Counted from the first letter of the stretch, positions 26,345 to 33,748 are shown. The stretch: 64,000 bases of DNA from JBDTSW01 sp963797835 (GCA_963797835.1 CAWCRN010000030.1:124001-188000); one strand, 5' to 3'. The notes: generated by a model not told the origin, from the sequence alone. Made by a program: numbers and translations.

Positions 26345-27095
26345 CCCGAGACCAAGCAGCAAGCGCTCGACCTGATCGCCCGGGCCACAACGACTGCGAG
26401 GTCTCCCGGCGCCTGGGCATTCCGAGCGCGAACGGTCAATGACTGGCACCGCGCGCCCTACGTGCGCGAGGCCTTGGTCGAGACCTGTCCTCGCTGCTGG
26501 CGCGCAGCGAGGCCGATGCGGTTCACCCCGGGCGACTATGCGGAGCTCTTGGCGCACTACCTGGGAGATGGGACGATCTCAAGCGGGGCACGGAGCTTCC
26601 GCTTGCGCATCGCGCTCGACGCCAAGTATCCAGGGATCATCGACGACGCCCGGGCGCTGCTCGAGCGCTGCTTTCCACGCAATCCCACTGGCCTGGTTCA
26701 GGCCCACGGCGGCACGATGTACTTCGTCTCTCTCTACTCCACTCACCTGCCGTGCCTCTTCCCTCAACACGGGCCCGGCCTGAAGCACCTGCGGAAGCTC
26801 CGATTCGAGACGTGGCAATGGAGCCAGATCGAGTCGGCCCCCTGGCGCTTCATCCGCGGCTGCATCCGCACTGATGGCTGCTGCTTCGTGAACCGGACCG
26901 GGCCCTACGAGTACCTCAGCTACGACTTCTCGAACATGTCAGAGGAGATCACCCGGCTCTTCACCGCAGCCTGCGATCTCGTCGGCGTCGAGTATCGCGT
27001 TGCGAACGGCAACGCGCGCGGCATGTGGGACGTGCGTATCAATCGTCGTGCAAGCGTGGCCGCGAATGCTGGAGCACGTGGGGCGAAAGACGTGA
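26336..27095 (+). CDS. HTH plus LAGLIDADG-type protein (frameshifted)
   Basis: About 252 residues. Residues 1-40 form a resolvase/transposase-like helix-turn-helix (ETKQQALDLIA...CEVSRRLGIP in the corrected frame), then a CPRC pair, then two LAGLIDADG-type motifs: YAELLAHYLGDGTI (about residue 70) and FIRGCIRTDGCCF (about 175), as in single-chain homing endonucleases or WhiA-like regulators. Both acidic motif residues are kept. Two compensating shifts near 26384 and 26435 and an extra A at 26065+1000 (about 27065) are needed; the natural end is then MLEHVGRKT with TGA at 27093-27095. It may be a free-standing endonuclease, or a DNA-binding regulator acting on the palindrome over its own start. 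Confidence 0.65.
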
Positions 27096-27121
27096 GGACG
27101 CGCTATTTTGAACTACCCCCC

Positions 27122-27205
27122 GCGGCCGTGGCGGAACTGGTATACGCGCATGGTTCAGGACCATGTGGCCGAAAGCCCGTGGAGGTTCGAATCCTCTCGG
27201 CCGCA
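27122..27205 (+). tRNA. tRNA-Leu (CAG)
   Basis: 84 nt with a 7-bp acceptor stem (GCGGCCG with CGGCCGC), discriminator A at 27205, anticodon loop TTCAGGA with anticodon CAG at 27156-27158, a long variable arm typical of tRNA-Leu, and T loop GTTCGAATC. CCA is not encoded. Confidence 0.93.
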
Positions 27206-27214
27206 CTTTTCAGG

Positions 27215-27229
27215 CCCCGAATCGCGGGG
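27215..27229 (+). terminator. Short GC hairpin after tRNA-Leu
   Basis: CCCCG and CGGGG pair around AATCG, ten bases after the tRNA-Leu end. There is no following T run, so this is a weak candidate. Confidence 0.35.
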
Positions 27230-27239
27230 TACCCGTTGC

Positions 27240-27245
27240 TAAGAT
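27240..27245 (+). promoter_or_regulatory. Putative -10 element (TAAGAT) for tRNA-Glu
   Basis: TAAGAT lies 12 nt upstream of the mature 5' end of tRNA-Glu, after the tRNA-Leu hairpin, so the two tRNAs may be transcribed separately. Confidence 0.4.
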
Positions 27246-27257
27246 CGCGCCTCGCAC

Positions 27258-27330
27258 GCCGCTATCGTCTAGGGGACTAGGACGCCGGATTCTCAGTCCG
27301 GAAACCGGGGTTCGAATCCCCGTAGCGGTG
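27258..27330 (+). tRNA. tRNA-Glu (CTC)
   Basis: 73 nt. The acceptor GCCGCTA pairs with TAGCGGT, discriminator G, anticodon stem CCGGA/TCCGG with loop TTCTCAG and anticodon CTC, T arm GGGGTTCGAATCCCC. The 3' 44 nt also form the left copy of a 48-bp direct repeat, marking this gene as the integration target of the element that follows. Confidence 0.93.
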
Positions 27331-27334
27331 CCTC
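27287..27334 (+). repeat. Left attachment repeat (attL), 48 bp
   Basis: Runs from the anticodon arm of tRNA-Glu (GGATTCTCAG) through the T arm and acceptor stem to CCTC just past the discriminator base. Identical to 30232-30279. Confidence 0.9.
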
Positions 27335-27339
27335 TGGAA

Positions 27340-27361
27340 CCTCGCTCCTGGAGCGGGGTTT
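27340..27361 (+). terminator. Terminator-like hairpin after tRNA-Glu (element-derived)
   Basis: CCTCGCTC pairs with GAGCGGGG (one G-T pair) around CTG and is followed by TTT. It lies inside the element and so replaced the original tRNA-Glu terminator, which now lies beyond the right repeat. Confidence 0.5.
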
Positions 27362-27392
27362 CGCGCTTTCAGGACTCCGGCGCGTGGAGAAC

Positions 27393-27413
27393 GTGTCCCG
27401 AATGTGTCCCGAG
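27393..27413 (+). repeat. Paired GTGTCCCGA repeats, left end of element
   Basis: GTGTCCCGAA at 27393-27402 and GTGTCCCGAG at 27404-27413, 11 bp apart. The same pair recurs in the same orientation near the right end. They could be integrase arm sites. Confidence 0.55.
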
Positions 27414-27683
27414 AAGGCGAAACCGCGAGGCCTTCCTTCTCAACCCCCAGCGCACCAAGCGCTATTCCTGTGAGCGCTGCCAGCGAATAGCCGAAAGTCG
27501 CCGCTACCGCGAGCGGCATACCGAGCTGGCCTCCTGCGGACCATGACGACGGAGCGCAGGCAGGTCTATTGCTCGTCCCTCTGCCTGCGAATTGACCGCA
27601 GCCAGGACTACAAGGCCCGCGGCATCCAACCCCCTCGCGCTCAATCTGAGAACGCCGGGGAGGCTGGCCATTGCCTGCCCCGA
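27414..27683 (+). other. Degenerate coding remnant, left part of element
   Basis: No complete gene can be called. Two overlapping frames keep Cys-rich fragments: RTKRYSCERCQRIAESRRYR (around 27450-27510) and RRQVYCSSLCLRIDRSQ (27555-27600). They look like pieces of a zinc-finger-containing protein, possibly the lost N-terminal part of the integrase or a small accessory protein of the element. Confidence 0.4.
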
Positions 27684-28037
27684 TCAGTCCGGCGGGTGCC
27701 AGCCAAAGCGCTCGTTCTGGCCCTGCCGCTTGACGCAGTGCGCGCCCGAGTTGTAGTTGCTCCCCGAGCTGCACTTGAACTTCGGCGGCCACCAGTTGCC
27801 ATTCGACTCGTAGACGTGATGCGCGTATCGCTTGGCCCGCTCGCAGGACATGTTCTGCTTGAAGAAGACGTAGGTGTGGCCGCCCATGCGGATCACGCTC
27901 GAGTCGCATGCCCGCTTCTGATCGGCCGCCGTCGCGGCGTGGCTCGTCGGGCTTGGTGCCAGACCGAAAAGCAGCAAAAGACCGACCGCGCACAGAAGAG
28001 CAAGGCCAGCGCGGGCCGGCAGGGACTGAGTAGTCAA
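27684..28037 (-). CDS. Small secreted Cys-containing protein
   Basis: A 117-residue exported protein. The signal peptide covers about residues 1-35 (LALLCAVGLLLLFGLAPSP, cleavage near SHA-AT). The mature part of about 82 residues has four Cys (ACDSS, MSCERAKRYAHHV, FKCSSGSN, AHCVKR), probably forming two disulfides. Small secreted domains with a Cys-x-x-Ala-Lys helix and a C-terminal aromatic-Pro end are frequent in Actinobacteria without known role. It starts at TTG 28037 preceded by GGAGG, 6 nt away. It lies antisense to the region where the integrase N-terminus should be. Confidence 0.65.
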   Translation of the reverse strand: MTTQSLPARAGLALLCAVGLLLLFGLAPSPTSHAATAADQKRACDSSVIRMGGHTYVFFKQNMSCERAKRYAHHVYESNGNWWPPKFKCSSGSNYNSGAHCVKRQGQNERFGWHPPD

Positions 28038-28241
28038 GGGCTACCTCCGAAACTCTGTGCCCGCTCGTTGCGGGCGGACTTTCCCCGTCGGGTCGAGTCT
28101 ACGGCCACCGATCTGACGCGTCAACCGCGCTTTTCCGTAGACCGGCTGCGGACTTCTGCTGACCCGCCCATTGGACGCGGCCACGCGGAGGTTCCTCTCC
28201 GATGGTCTCTGATCTGTGATGCGGGGCCCCTGCGGGAGCCC

Positions 28242-28859
28242 TGGGCTGGCCGAGAAGCGAGGCGAACGATTGACGTCTTCTCGCCCGAGGAGGTCTGGGC
28301 GCTCGTCCGAGCGGCGGAGGCGGAGCAGGACTCAACCCTGTTCCTGACGGCCTCGTTTACCGGCCTGCGGATGGGCGAGTTGCTTGCGCTCCGGTGGCGC
28401 TGTGTGGACTTCGCCCGCCGCTCTATCCGCGTCGAGCGCGGGTTCACGCTGGGTACCGAGGACACGCCCAAGAGCAATCGGGAGAGGGTCGTGCCGATGG
28501 CCCCCGAGGTCGAGCAGGCGCTGGCGCGCCTAGGGCAGCGGGAGGATTGGACTGAGGACGAGGACCTCGTTTTCTGTGGGAGCCATGGAGGACACTTAAG
28601 CCCGTCGAAGCTTCGCGTCCGCTACCGGACTGCGCTAGACGCCGCCGGCCTACGGAGGCTGAGGTTTCACGACCTCCGCCATACGTTCGGGTCCATCGCA
28701 ATCAACCGTGGGAGCCTCGTTCAGGTCAACGCCTGGATGGGCCATGCGGACATTCGCACCACGCAGCGGTATCTGCACTTCAAGGAACACGGGGACGAGG
28801 CGGAACTGCTGGCGGGAGCGTTCGCCACAACCGCCGATCCAGTGCTTTCGCCCACTTAG
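28242..28859 (+). pseudogene. Tyrosine recombinase/integrase, 5'-truncated
   Basis: About 205 residues of a phage-type integrase catalytic domain. The active-site residues are all visible: Arg in FTGLRMGELLALRW, Lys in TPKSNRERVVP, HDLRHTFGS (HxxR), the late His in MGHADIRTTQ and the Tyr of RYLHF. What is missing is the N-terminal arm-binding and core-binding part (about 170 residues): the sequence upstream in this frame has no recognisable domain and is occupied by a gene on the other strand. It probably catalysed insertion into tRNA-Glu and is now defective. Confidence 0.8.
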
Positions 28860-28919
28860 CCGCTTTTCGTCCGAAGCGATACAGGCGGCGGCGATGCGTG
28901 GCCGTGTCGGTCGCCATGG

Positions 28920-29483
28920 CTACGCCTCCCATTCATGCGCCAGCAGCCCGAGCACGACGGAGTCGGTGCGCTCGCCCCCAACTATCCAGCGCTCGCGCTG
29001 CAGGCCCTCGATCCGAAACCCAAGGCGCTCGAGCGATCGCACGGCGGCCACGTTGCGCGGGTCGGTGTCGCCCTCGAGGCGATGCAGGTGAAGGTCGCGA
29101 AAGGCGAAGTCCACGACCCGTCGCTGGGCCTCGTTCGCGTAGCCCTGGCCCCAGTGCTGCCGCCCGAGGATGAAGCCCAACTCCGCTCGTGGCTGCTCGC
29201 CCTCGGGCAACAGCGTGACCGTCCCGAGCACACGACCGTCCTTGTCGCGCTCGATGCCCCACTGCAGCACAGAGCGGTCGTCGAACCCGTCTCGGATCCG
29301 CGTGATCAGCGCCGCCGTCTCCTCCCGGCTCGGATGAGGCGGGGTGGCCCAGTGGCGCATCGCCTCGGGATCAGAGAAGGTGGCGAACAGGTCCTCGACA
29401 TCGTCATCGGTGAGCGAGCGCAGCGTCAAGCGGTCGGTGGTGAGGGTCGGCAGGGAGGTGAGTGCGGCCAGCTCGATGAGCAC
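28920..29483 (-). CDS. GNAT acetyltransferase (RimJ/RimL type), element cargo
   Basis: An intact 187-residue GNAT of the RimJ/RimL group: TDRLTLRSLTDDDVEDLFAT opening, ELGFILGRQHWGQGYANEAQ (motif A, GQGYANEA), VVDFAFRDLHLHRLEGDTDP, RNVAAVRSLERLGFR (motif B). Such enzymes acetylate the N-terminus of ribosomal proteins, or small molecules and antibiotics. GTG 29483 is used; TACCAT ends 7 nt upstream. It lies inside the tRNA-Glu element and is probably passenger cargo. Confidence 0.85.
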   Translation of the reverse strand: MLIELAALTSLPTLTTDRLTLRSLTDDDVEDLFATFSDPEAMRHWATPPHPSREETAALITRIRDGFDDRSVLQWGIERDKDGRVLGTVTLLPEGEQPRAELGFILGRQHWGQGYANEAQRRVVDFAFRDLHLHRLEGDTDPRNVAAVRSLERLGFRIEGLQRERWIVGGERTDSVVLGLLAHEWEA

Positions 29484-29490
29484 TCACGCG

Positions 29491-29496
29491 ATGGTA
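29491..29496 (-). promoter_or_regulatory. Putative -10 element (TACCAT), leaderless
   Basis: TACCAT on the minus strand ends 7 nt before GTG 29483. Confidence 0.4.
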
Positions 29497-29552
29497 TGGC
29501 TACCGCGGAGGTCTTAAGCCGAATCCCAGGACGGGACTCAGGTTTTATCGCA

Positions 29553-29566
29553 TTCCATGCAAAGCG
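29553..29566 (+). repeat. 14-bp repeat TTCCATGCAAAGCG, copy 1
   Basis: Identical to 30103-30116, in the same orientation. The two copies flank the NTF2-like cargo gene. The 175-bp gap 29484-29659 that holds it shows no gene. Confidence 0.6.
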
Positions 29567-29659
29567 GATACCTCGAAGGGCCCGGGCTGTCACCTATCCA
29601 CAGATAAACCGGAGGGACTTGCTCTGCCGGTGATCGAGGTCGCAGCGTGACTGACCGCT

Positions 29660-30070
29660 CTACTCCGACAGCCCGGCGGCTTCGAGGGCTTCTGCCCTGG
29701 TGGGGTAGTCCCGCATGGTCACGGTCTTGCCATCACGCATCCGATAGAGCGAAGCAGACGTCATATCCATCTCGATCCCGCTGCTTTGGCCCCTGCCCGT
29801 ATAGCGGACCATGACCAGGACGTATTCCCCGCCGAGGTCTTCGATGGAGAGCGGCTCGGCCCGGAACTGATCGAAGCCCTCCTCGAACAGATCGCGGGTC
29901 AGGAATCGGCGCATGGCTTCCCGCCCATGCACCGTCTCCACACCGAGTATCGGAGCGATCGCCGCGCTCCATTCCACGTCCGGGTCCAAGCGGTCGAGCA
30001 CGGAGTCGATGTCTCCACGGGCGAACGCGTCAAAGCCCCCGCGCAGTATCTCCACGTTCTCCTGCGACAT
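29660..30070 (-). CDS. NTF2/SnoaL-like protein, element cargo
   Basis: A 136-residue NTF2-like (SnoaL/ketosteroid-isomerase-fold) protein. MSQENVEILRGGFDAFARGD and VLDRLDPDVEWSA are the standard opening of this family, HGREAMRRFL the next helix, and ELVMVRY-like strands follow. Members are small enzymes or binding proteins; substrate unknown. ATG 30070 is supported by a GATACT element ending 9 nt upstream. It is flanked by two copies of a 14-bp repeat, as if it had been gained as a unit. Confidence 0.8.
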   Translation of the reverse strand: MSQENVEILRGGFDAFARGDIDSVLDRLDPDVEWSAAIAPILGVETVHGREAMRRFLTRDLFEEGFDQFRAEPLSIEDLGGEYVLVMVRYTGRGQSSGIEMDMTSASLYRMRDGKTVTMRDYPTRAEALEAAGLSE

Positions 30071-30102
30071 CGCCCCCGCAGTATCTCGCGGAACGTTGCG
30101 CT

Positions 30103-30116
30103 TTCCATGCAAAGCG
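30103..30116 (+). repeat. 14-bp repeat TTCCATGCAAAGCG, copy 2
   Basis: Second copy of the repeat at 29553-29566. Here it also forms part of a short palindrome (GCGCTTT and AAAGCGC around CCATGC, 30099-30118). Confidence 0.6.
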
Positions 30117-30129
30117 CAATGACCAAAGC

Positions 30130-30151
30130 GTGTCCCGAAACGTGTCCCGAA
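30130..30151 (+). repeat. Paired GTGTCCCGA repeats, right end of element
   Basis: GTGTCCCGAA at 30130-30139 and at 30142-30151, 12 bp apart and 81 bp before the right attachment repeat. It matches the left pair at 27393-27413. Confidence 0.55.
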
Positions 30152-30231
30152 CTGCCGTAGTTTTGGGGGAGCCGAGCGCAACTGAGAGCAACCGACCACG
30201 CCTAGCGGACGCAGGAGGGACCCGTTCCAGT

Positions 30232-30279
30232 GGATTCTCAGTCCGGAAACCGGGGTTCGAATCCCCGTAGCGGTGCCTC
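30232..30279 (+). repeat. Right attachment repeat (attR), 48 bp
   Basis: An exact copy of the tRNA-Glu 3' region without acceptor 5' strand or D arm, so it cannot encode a tRNA. From here to the gene at 30472 (about 190 bp) I see only the old tRNA terminator. Confidence 0.9.
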
Positions 30280-30282
30280 AGA

Positions 30283-30305
30283 AAAGCCTCGCGTTTGCGG
30301 GCTTT
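30283..30305 (+). terminator. Probable original tRNA-Glu terminator, displaced by the insertion
   Basis: AAAGCCTCGC pairs with GCGGGCTTT (one bulged T) around GTTT, directly after the right attachment repeat. Before integration it would have followed tRNA-Glu by a few bases. Confidence 0.55.
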
Positions 30306-30471
30306 CGCGCTTCCGGGGGGCAGCTCAGAATTTGTGTGCCGCACGGGCGCTTAGGCGGGGCTGATTGCGGGCCAACGCGAGGAGCGCCAGTCAGCCAGGC
30401 GCGGTATTCTGGCTTGGGGCGTGCCGGGAAGTCTGGTCGGCGTCGTAGCGACGTTCGACGAAAGGCCCTCG

Positions 30472-31002
30472 ATGCTTTCCTCCGGCCCACTTGCAGAGCG
30501 ACTCGGACTCGGAATCAGCGCCCGGTGGCTTGCCTTTGTGCACGCTCAGCGCCTAGACGCCGAGCTCGCCGACGGGGTTCGACCAGCGGCCAGTCCCGCT
30601 CATCAGCTGCGGGCTGATCACCTCCACCGGGCGCGAGTCCGTCGTCGCATTGCCTGCGCCCTCAACCGGGCCGTGGCGGACGCCAGTCGCCCTGTCCGTC
30701 GCGGAACCCCGCAAGCGCCTTTGAACCGCATGGACATTCGTTGCTGCCGCGAACAGCTACTCGCTCTGGCGACGTCGGTTGCCACCCTTGAGAACCCCCG
30801 AACGCAGGGGCTAGCCATCGCGTCTCAACTGGCGTTCGACGGGCGCGGAGCGCTGTTCTTCCAGCCCGAGACACGTGGCGAGCTTGAACGCCTTGCGAAC
30901 ACCATCCAAGCCGCAGATGCTGCCCTCCGGGTCTCCGCGGACTTCGACGAGCCGGTCTCGGCCCTCGGTTCCGCCGATCGGGTCGCCGCCTTCTTGCCGT
31001 AG
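30472..31002 (+). CDS. Hypothetical protein
   Basis: A 176-residue soluble protein, rich in Arg and Ala and mostly helical. It has an SPAHQLRADHLHRARVRRRI segment and a C-terminal half with RCCREQLLALATSVATLENP and LAIASQLAFDGRGALFFQPE. I believe relatives are common in Thermoleophilia as unnamed proteins; function unknown. ATG 30472 is preferred over GTG 30421 because AAAGG lies about 8 nt before it. Intact, just outside the right end of the integrated element. Confidence 0.6.
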   Translation: MLSSGPLAERLGLGISARWLAFVHAQRLDAELADGVRPAASPAHQLRADHLHRARVRRRIACALNRAVADASRPVRRGTPQAPLNRMDIRCCREQLLALATSVATLENPRTQGLAIASQLAFDGRGALFFQPETRGELERLANTIQAADAALRVSADFDEPVSALGSADRVAAFLP

Positions 31003-31073
31003 CCCTCGGGCAGAGGTACCCTTTCTCTCTGTGATCGGGTTGGAAGACCCGGCCGCGCGGTCGCCAGGCCCGG

Positions 31074-32750
31074 TTAGCGGTCGGCAGCGAGCCGCGCTAC
31101 AGCCTGGTCGACGGTCGGATACGCGTAGTCGAGGATCGAGTCGCCTGGGGCGGCATCGAGGACGTCGCGAACCTGACCGACGTCGCGGGCGATCACCAGC
31201 CGGACGCCGTTGGCCCCCAGCTCTCGCGCCACCTGGTCGAGCACCTGTGCGGCGGTCACATCGATGAACGGCATCGTCTCGGCGTCGATGACGATTGCGT
31301 GAACCTGATCGCTTCTGGCCGCGCTTCGGATGTCGGCGGCGATCGCGCCGGCATTGGCGAAGAACAGCCCGCCCTCGATCCTCAACACCGTGATGCCCTC
31401 GACACGCCGATTCTCCGGGTGTCGATCCAGATCCGAGAAGTGACCGCTGATCCCGGGAACCCTGCCGAGCTCGGCTATCGGTGGCCGCGAAGCACGGTAG
31501 AGAAGGAGCAGGAGCGAGATCAGCACTCCGACGAACAGCCCGGCGAGCGTGCCCAGGATCATCACCCCGAGCATCGCCGCGATCGCTGCAATGAAGTCCG
31601 CCCGGGCCGCGAAGCCATACGCGCGCCCGAGCCTGCTGCTGTAGACGCGGTAGAAATCGCGCAGCGCCGCGAGGTCGATCAGCGCGATCAGGGCGGCGAT
31701 CACGATCGCCGCCAAAGTCGCCACGGGCAGGCTCTCGAAATAGCCGGTGAGAAACAGCAGGGTGAAGACCGTCAGCACGGCGACGATCAGACCGACGAGC
31801 TGGGTCCGCCCGCCGGCGCTGCTGTTGACCGCCGTCTTCGAGAGGCTCCCGTTGACCGCGAAGCCGCCGGAGATCCCGGCGCCGAGGTTCGCTGCGCCGA
31901 GGCCGATCAGCTCCCGGTTCGGGTTGATCTCGCGCTGTTCCCGCTGGGCGTAGGTCTTCGCGGTCCCGAGGCTCTCCGCAAAACCGACGAGCATTACTCC
32001 CAAGGCCGCAGCCATCAGAGTCCCGAAGCGGTCGAGGCTGACGTCAGGGAGACCCAGCGAAGGCAAACCCGGGTCGATCGAGCCGACGATCGTCACTCCG
32101 TGGCCGCCGAGGTCGAATAGCTCAACTGCGCCGATTCCCAGGACCACGGCCGCCAGCGGCCCCGGGATCGCCGGCGCCACTCGAGGAAGCCCGAACACCA
32201 CCGCGAGGGAGCCCACCCCGACCAGAAGGGTGAGGCCGTCGGTCTCATCGATGCTGATCAGGAAGTCCCAGGCCCTCTCGAAGAAGTCGCCGCTGCCGGA
32301 CTCGACTCCGAACAGCTTCGGTATCTGGCCGACGATGATCGTCAGCGACAGGCCGACGATGAAACCCTTGAGCACTGGCTCGGAGATGAAGTTCGCGACG
32401 AACCCGAGCCGCAGGAGCCCGGAGATCAACGCGGCGAGCCCGACGCAGATCGCGAGCGCGGCCGTCGTCGCGACGAACTGGTCTCCGTTGCCCGCGACGG
32501 CATTCCCGACAACCGCGGCCGAAAGGGCCGCGGCGGCTGCGGATGGCCCGGTGATCAGCTGGCGAGAACTGCCGAGAGCCGCGTAGAGAACCAACGCGGC
32601 CGGCACCGCGTAAAGACCGACGACGGGTGAGACTCCGGCGATCGTCGCGTAGGCCAGAGCGGAGGGCACGACAACGGCCCAGACGGTCAGCCCGGCGACC
32701 ACGTCCCCGCGAGCCCAGTCGCGCTGGTAAGCCCTCAGCGATGGAAACAC
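31074..32750 (-). CDS. SulP family anion transporter with STAS domain
   Basis: An intact 558-residue SLC26/SulP transporter. The family N-terminus (VAGLTVWAVVVPSALAYATI, AGVSPVVGLYAVPAALVLYA) and the Gly-rich GGFAVNGSLSKTAVNSSAGG are present, with 10-12 spans and a C-terminal STAS domain (about residues 435-550, IEGGLFFANAGAIAADI, VIDAETMPFIDVTAAQVLD). Members move sulfate, bicarbonate or other anions; which one is not clear. No partner gene is adjacent. Confidence 0.9.
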   Translation of the reverse strand: MFPSLRAYQRDWARGDVVAGLTVWAVVVPSALAYATIAGVSPVVGLYAVPAALVLYAALGSSRQLITGPSAAAAALSAAVVGNAVAGNGDQFVATTAALAICVGLAALISGLLRLGFVANFISEPVLKGFIVGLSLTIIVGQIPKLFGVESGSGDFFERAWDFLISIDETDGLTLLVGVGSLAVVFGLPRVAPAIPGPLAAVVLGIGAVELFDLGGHGVTIVGSIDPGLPSLGLPDVSLDRFGTLMAAALGVMLVGFAESLGTAKTYAQREQREINPNRELIGLGAANLGAGISGGFAVNGSLSKTAVNSSAGGRTQLVGLIVAVLTVFTLLFLTGYFESLPVATLAAIVIAALIALIDLAALRDFYRVYSSRLGRAYGFAARADFIAAIAAMLGVMILGTLAGLFVGVLISLLLLLYRASRPPIAELGRVPGISGHFSDLDRHPENRRVEGITVLRIEGGLFFANAGAIAADIRSAARSDQVHAIVIDAETMPFIDVTAAQVLDQVARELGANGVRLVIARDVGQVRDVLDAAPGDSILDYAYPTVDQAVARLAADR

Positions 32751-32856
32751 GCGCTCACGAAGCTTTCACCGGCGGGAAGTCAACCTACCTGCCAGTTTCT
32801 GCAAGATCCGTTGCGGCCCCGTGATTCCGTCCGACCGCGTCACGAACATCCGTTCG

Positions 32857-33375
32857 ATGAATGACGAAGCCACATACACGGACGCGGAGACGATCCGCGT
32901 CGCCGCCCCTGTCCACGAGCTCGACATCCCGATCTGCAGCGAGGTGATGCACGCGCTGCCCGACCCGGCCGATCCCGACCAGGCCATGCTCGCCAACGTG
33001 CCCTTCCTGGTCGACGAGCTGAACTACGGAGACATCGTGCGCCTCGGCGAGGAGGACGAGTGCGGGGTCCGCCGGATCCTCGAGGTCGTCGTCGCCAGCG
33101 GGCACGTCCACCTGCTCGCCGCGACCGAGCCGGGTGAGGGATTCGAGCTGGTCGCCGAGCTCCACCGGCGGTTCCCGGCATATGCGCTGCGAGTCACCGA
33201 GGCCAACGACCACCTCCTCTCGGTGAGCGTCCACCCCGACGTCGATCCGGGTGAGGTGACGGCGGTGATCGAGGCCTGGCTGGGCGCCGACGCCGAAGAC
33301 CCGGAGGAGGAGCTCGCGATCGGGCCGCCCTGCGAGAGCGAGATCGGACCGCTGGTCTGGACCGGCGCGCGCTGA
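32857..33375 (+). CDS. DUF4265-like protein
   Basis: A 172-residue acidic cytoplasmic protein. The stretch MLANVPFLVDELNYGDIVRL matches the DUF4265 pattern (NVPF...GD-V-V), followed by a two-strand alpha/beta domain (HVHLLAATEPGEGFELVAEL, DVDPGEVTAVIEAWLG). Function unknown. ATG 32857 is used, although GTG 32821 in the same frame is possible. Confidence 0.55.
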   Translation: MNDEATYTDAETIRVAAPVHELDIPICSEVMHALPDPADPDQAMLANVPFLVDELNYGDIVRLGEEDECGVRRILEVVVASGHVHLLAATEPGEGFELVAELHRRFPAYALRVTEANDHLLSVSVHPDVDPGEVTAVIEAWLGADAEDPEEELAIGPPCESEIGPLVWTGAR

Positions 33376-33448
33376 ATCGCCGCCGGCGCGCAGGTCGGCG
33401 GGCGGCCCGGCGAGCGGGCCCGCTGCTACCGTGGGCCCCGTAATCCAA

Positions 33449-33465
33449 CTGGGCAAAGAGCCCAG
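33449..33465 (+). promoter_or_regulatory. Hairpin in cold-shock gene leader
   Basis: CTGGGC and GCCCAG pair around AAAGA, about 80 nt before the csp ATG. Long structured leaders are common for cold-shock genes; a regulatory role here is only suggested by position. Confidence 0.35.
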
Positions 33466-33544
33466 CGAATCGTGCCCGCGCTTCCTCGTTCTCGGTTATC
33501 GACCTCCGTGGTTCGCAAGCACATCGCATCACAGGAGGAAATAG

Positions 33545-33748
33545 ATGCCAACCGGAACCGTCAAGTGGTTCAACCCTGACAAGGGATTCGGCTTCATCAC
33601 GCCCGATGACGGCGGCAAGGACCTGTTCGTCCACCAGAGCGCCATCAACGGCGAGGGCTTTCGCACCCTCGACGAGGGCGACAAGATCAGCTTCGACACC
33701 GAAGACAGCGACAAGGGCCCGCGCGCCGCGAACGTGACGAAGGTCTGA
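33545..33748 (+). CDS. Cold shock protein (CspA family)
   Basis: A 67-residue cold-shock domain: GTVKWFNPDKGFGFITPDDG (RNP1 KGFGFIT), KDLFVHQSAI (RNP2). AGGAGGAAA lies 4-12 nt before the ATG, the strongest ribosome-binding site in the window, and a leader of about 100 nt or more with a hairpin precedes it. Closely similar to the gene at 24849-25046. The UBP-type zinc-finger gene follows 21 nt later and may be co-transcribed. Confidence 0.95.
   Translation: MPTGTVKWFNPDKGFGFITPDDGGKDLFVHQSAINGEGFRTLDEGDKISFDTEDSDKGPRAANVTKV

Larger units (their letters stand above)
27287..30279 (+). mobile_element. Integrated element in the 3' end of tRNA-Glu
   Basis: A 48-bp perfect direct repeat (27287-27334 and 30232-30279) bounds a unit of 2,945 bp. 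The left copy is the 3' part of tRNA-Glu, which stays whole; the right copy lacks the 5' half and is not a tRNA gene. Inside are a 5'-truncated tyrosine integrase, a small secreted Cys protein, a GNAT acetyltransferase and an NTF2-like protein. The sequence is visibly poorer in GC than its flanks. Paired GTGTCCCGA repeats lie near both ends. The damaged integrase suggests that it can no longer move by itself. Confidence 0.85.

Noticed and set aside
29594..29602. DnaA-box-like CTATCCACA, suggesting a replication origin in the element
   Set aside because: One isolated imperfect box without AT-rich DNA, iterons or a replication gene. No origin can be claimed.
30232..30279. A second tRNA-Glu gene
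   Set aside because: Only the anticodon-to-3' part is present; the acceptor 5' strand and D arm are missing. It is the right attachment repeat of the element.
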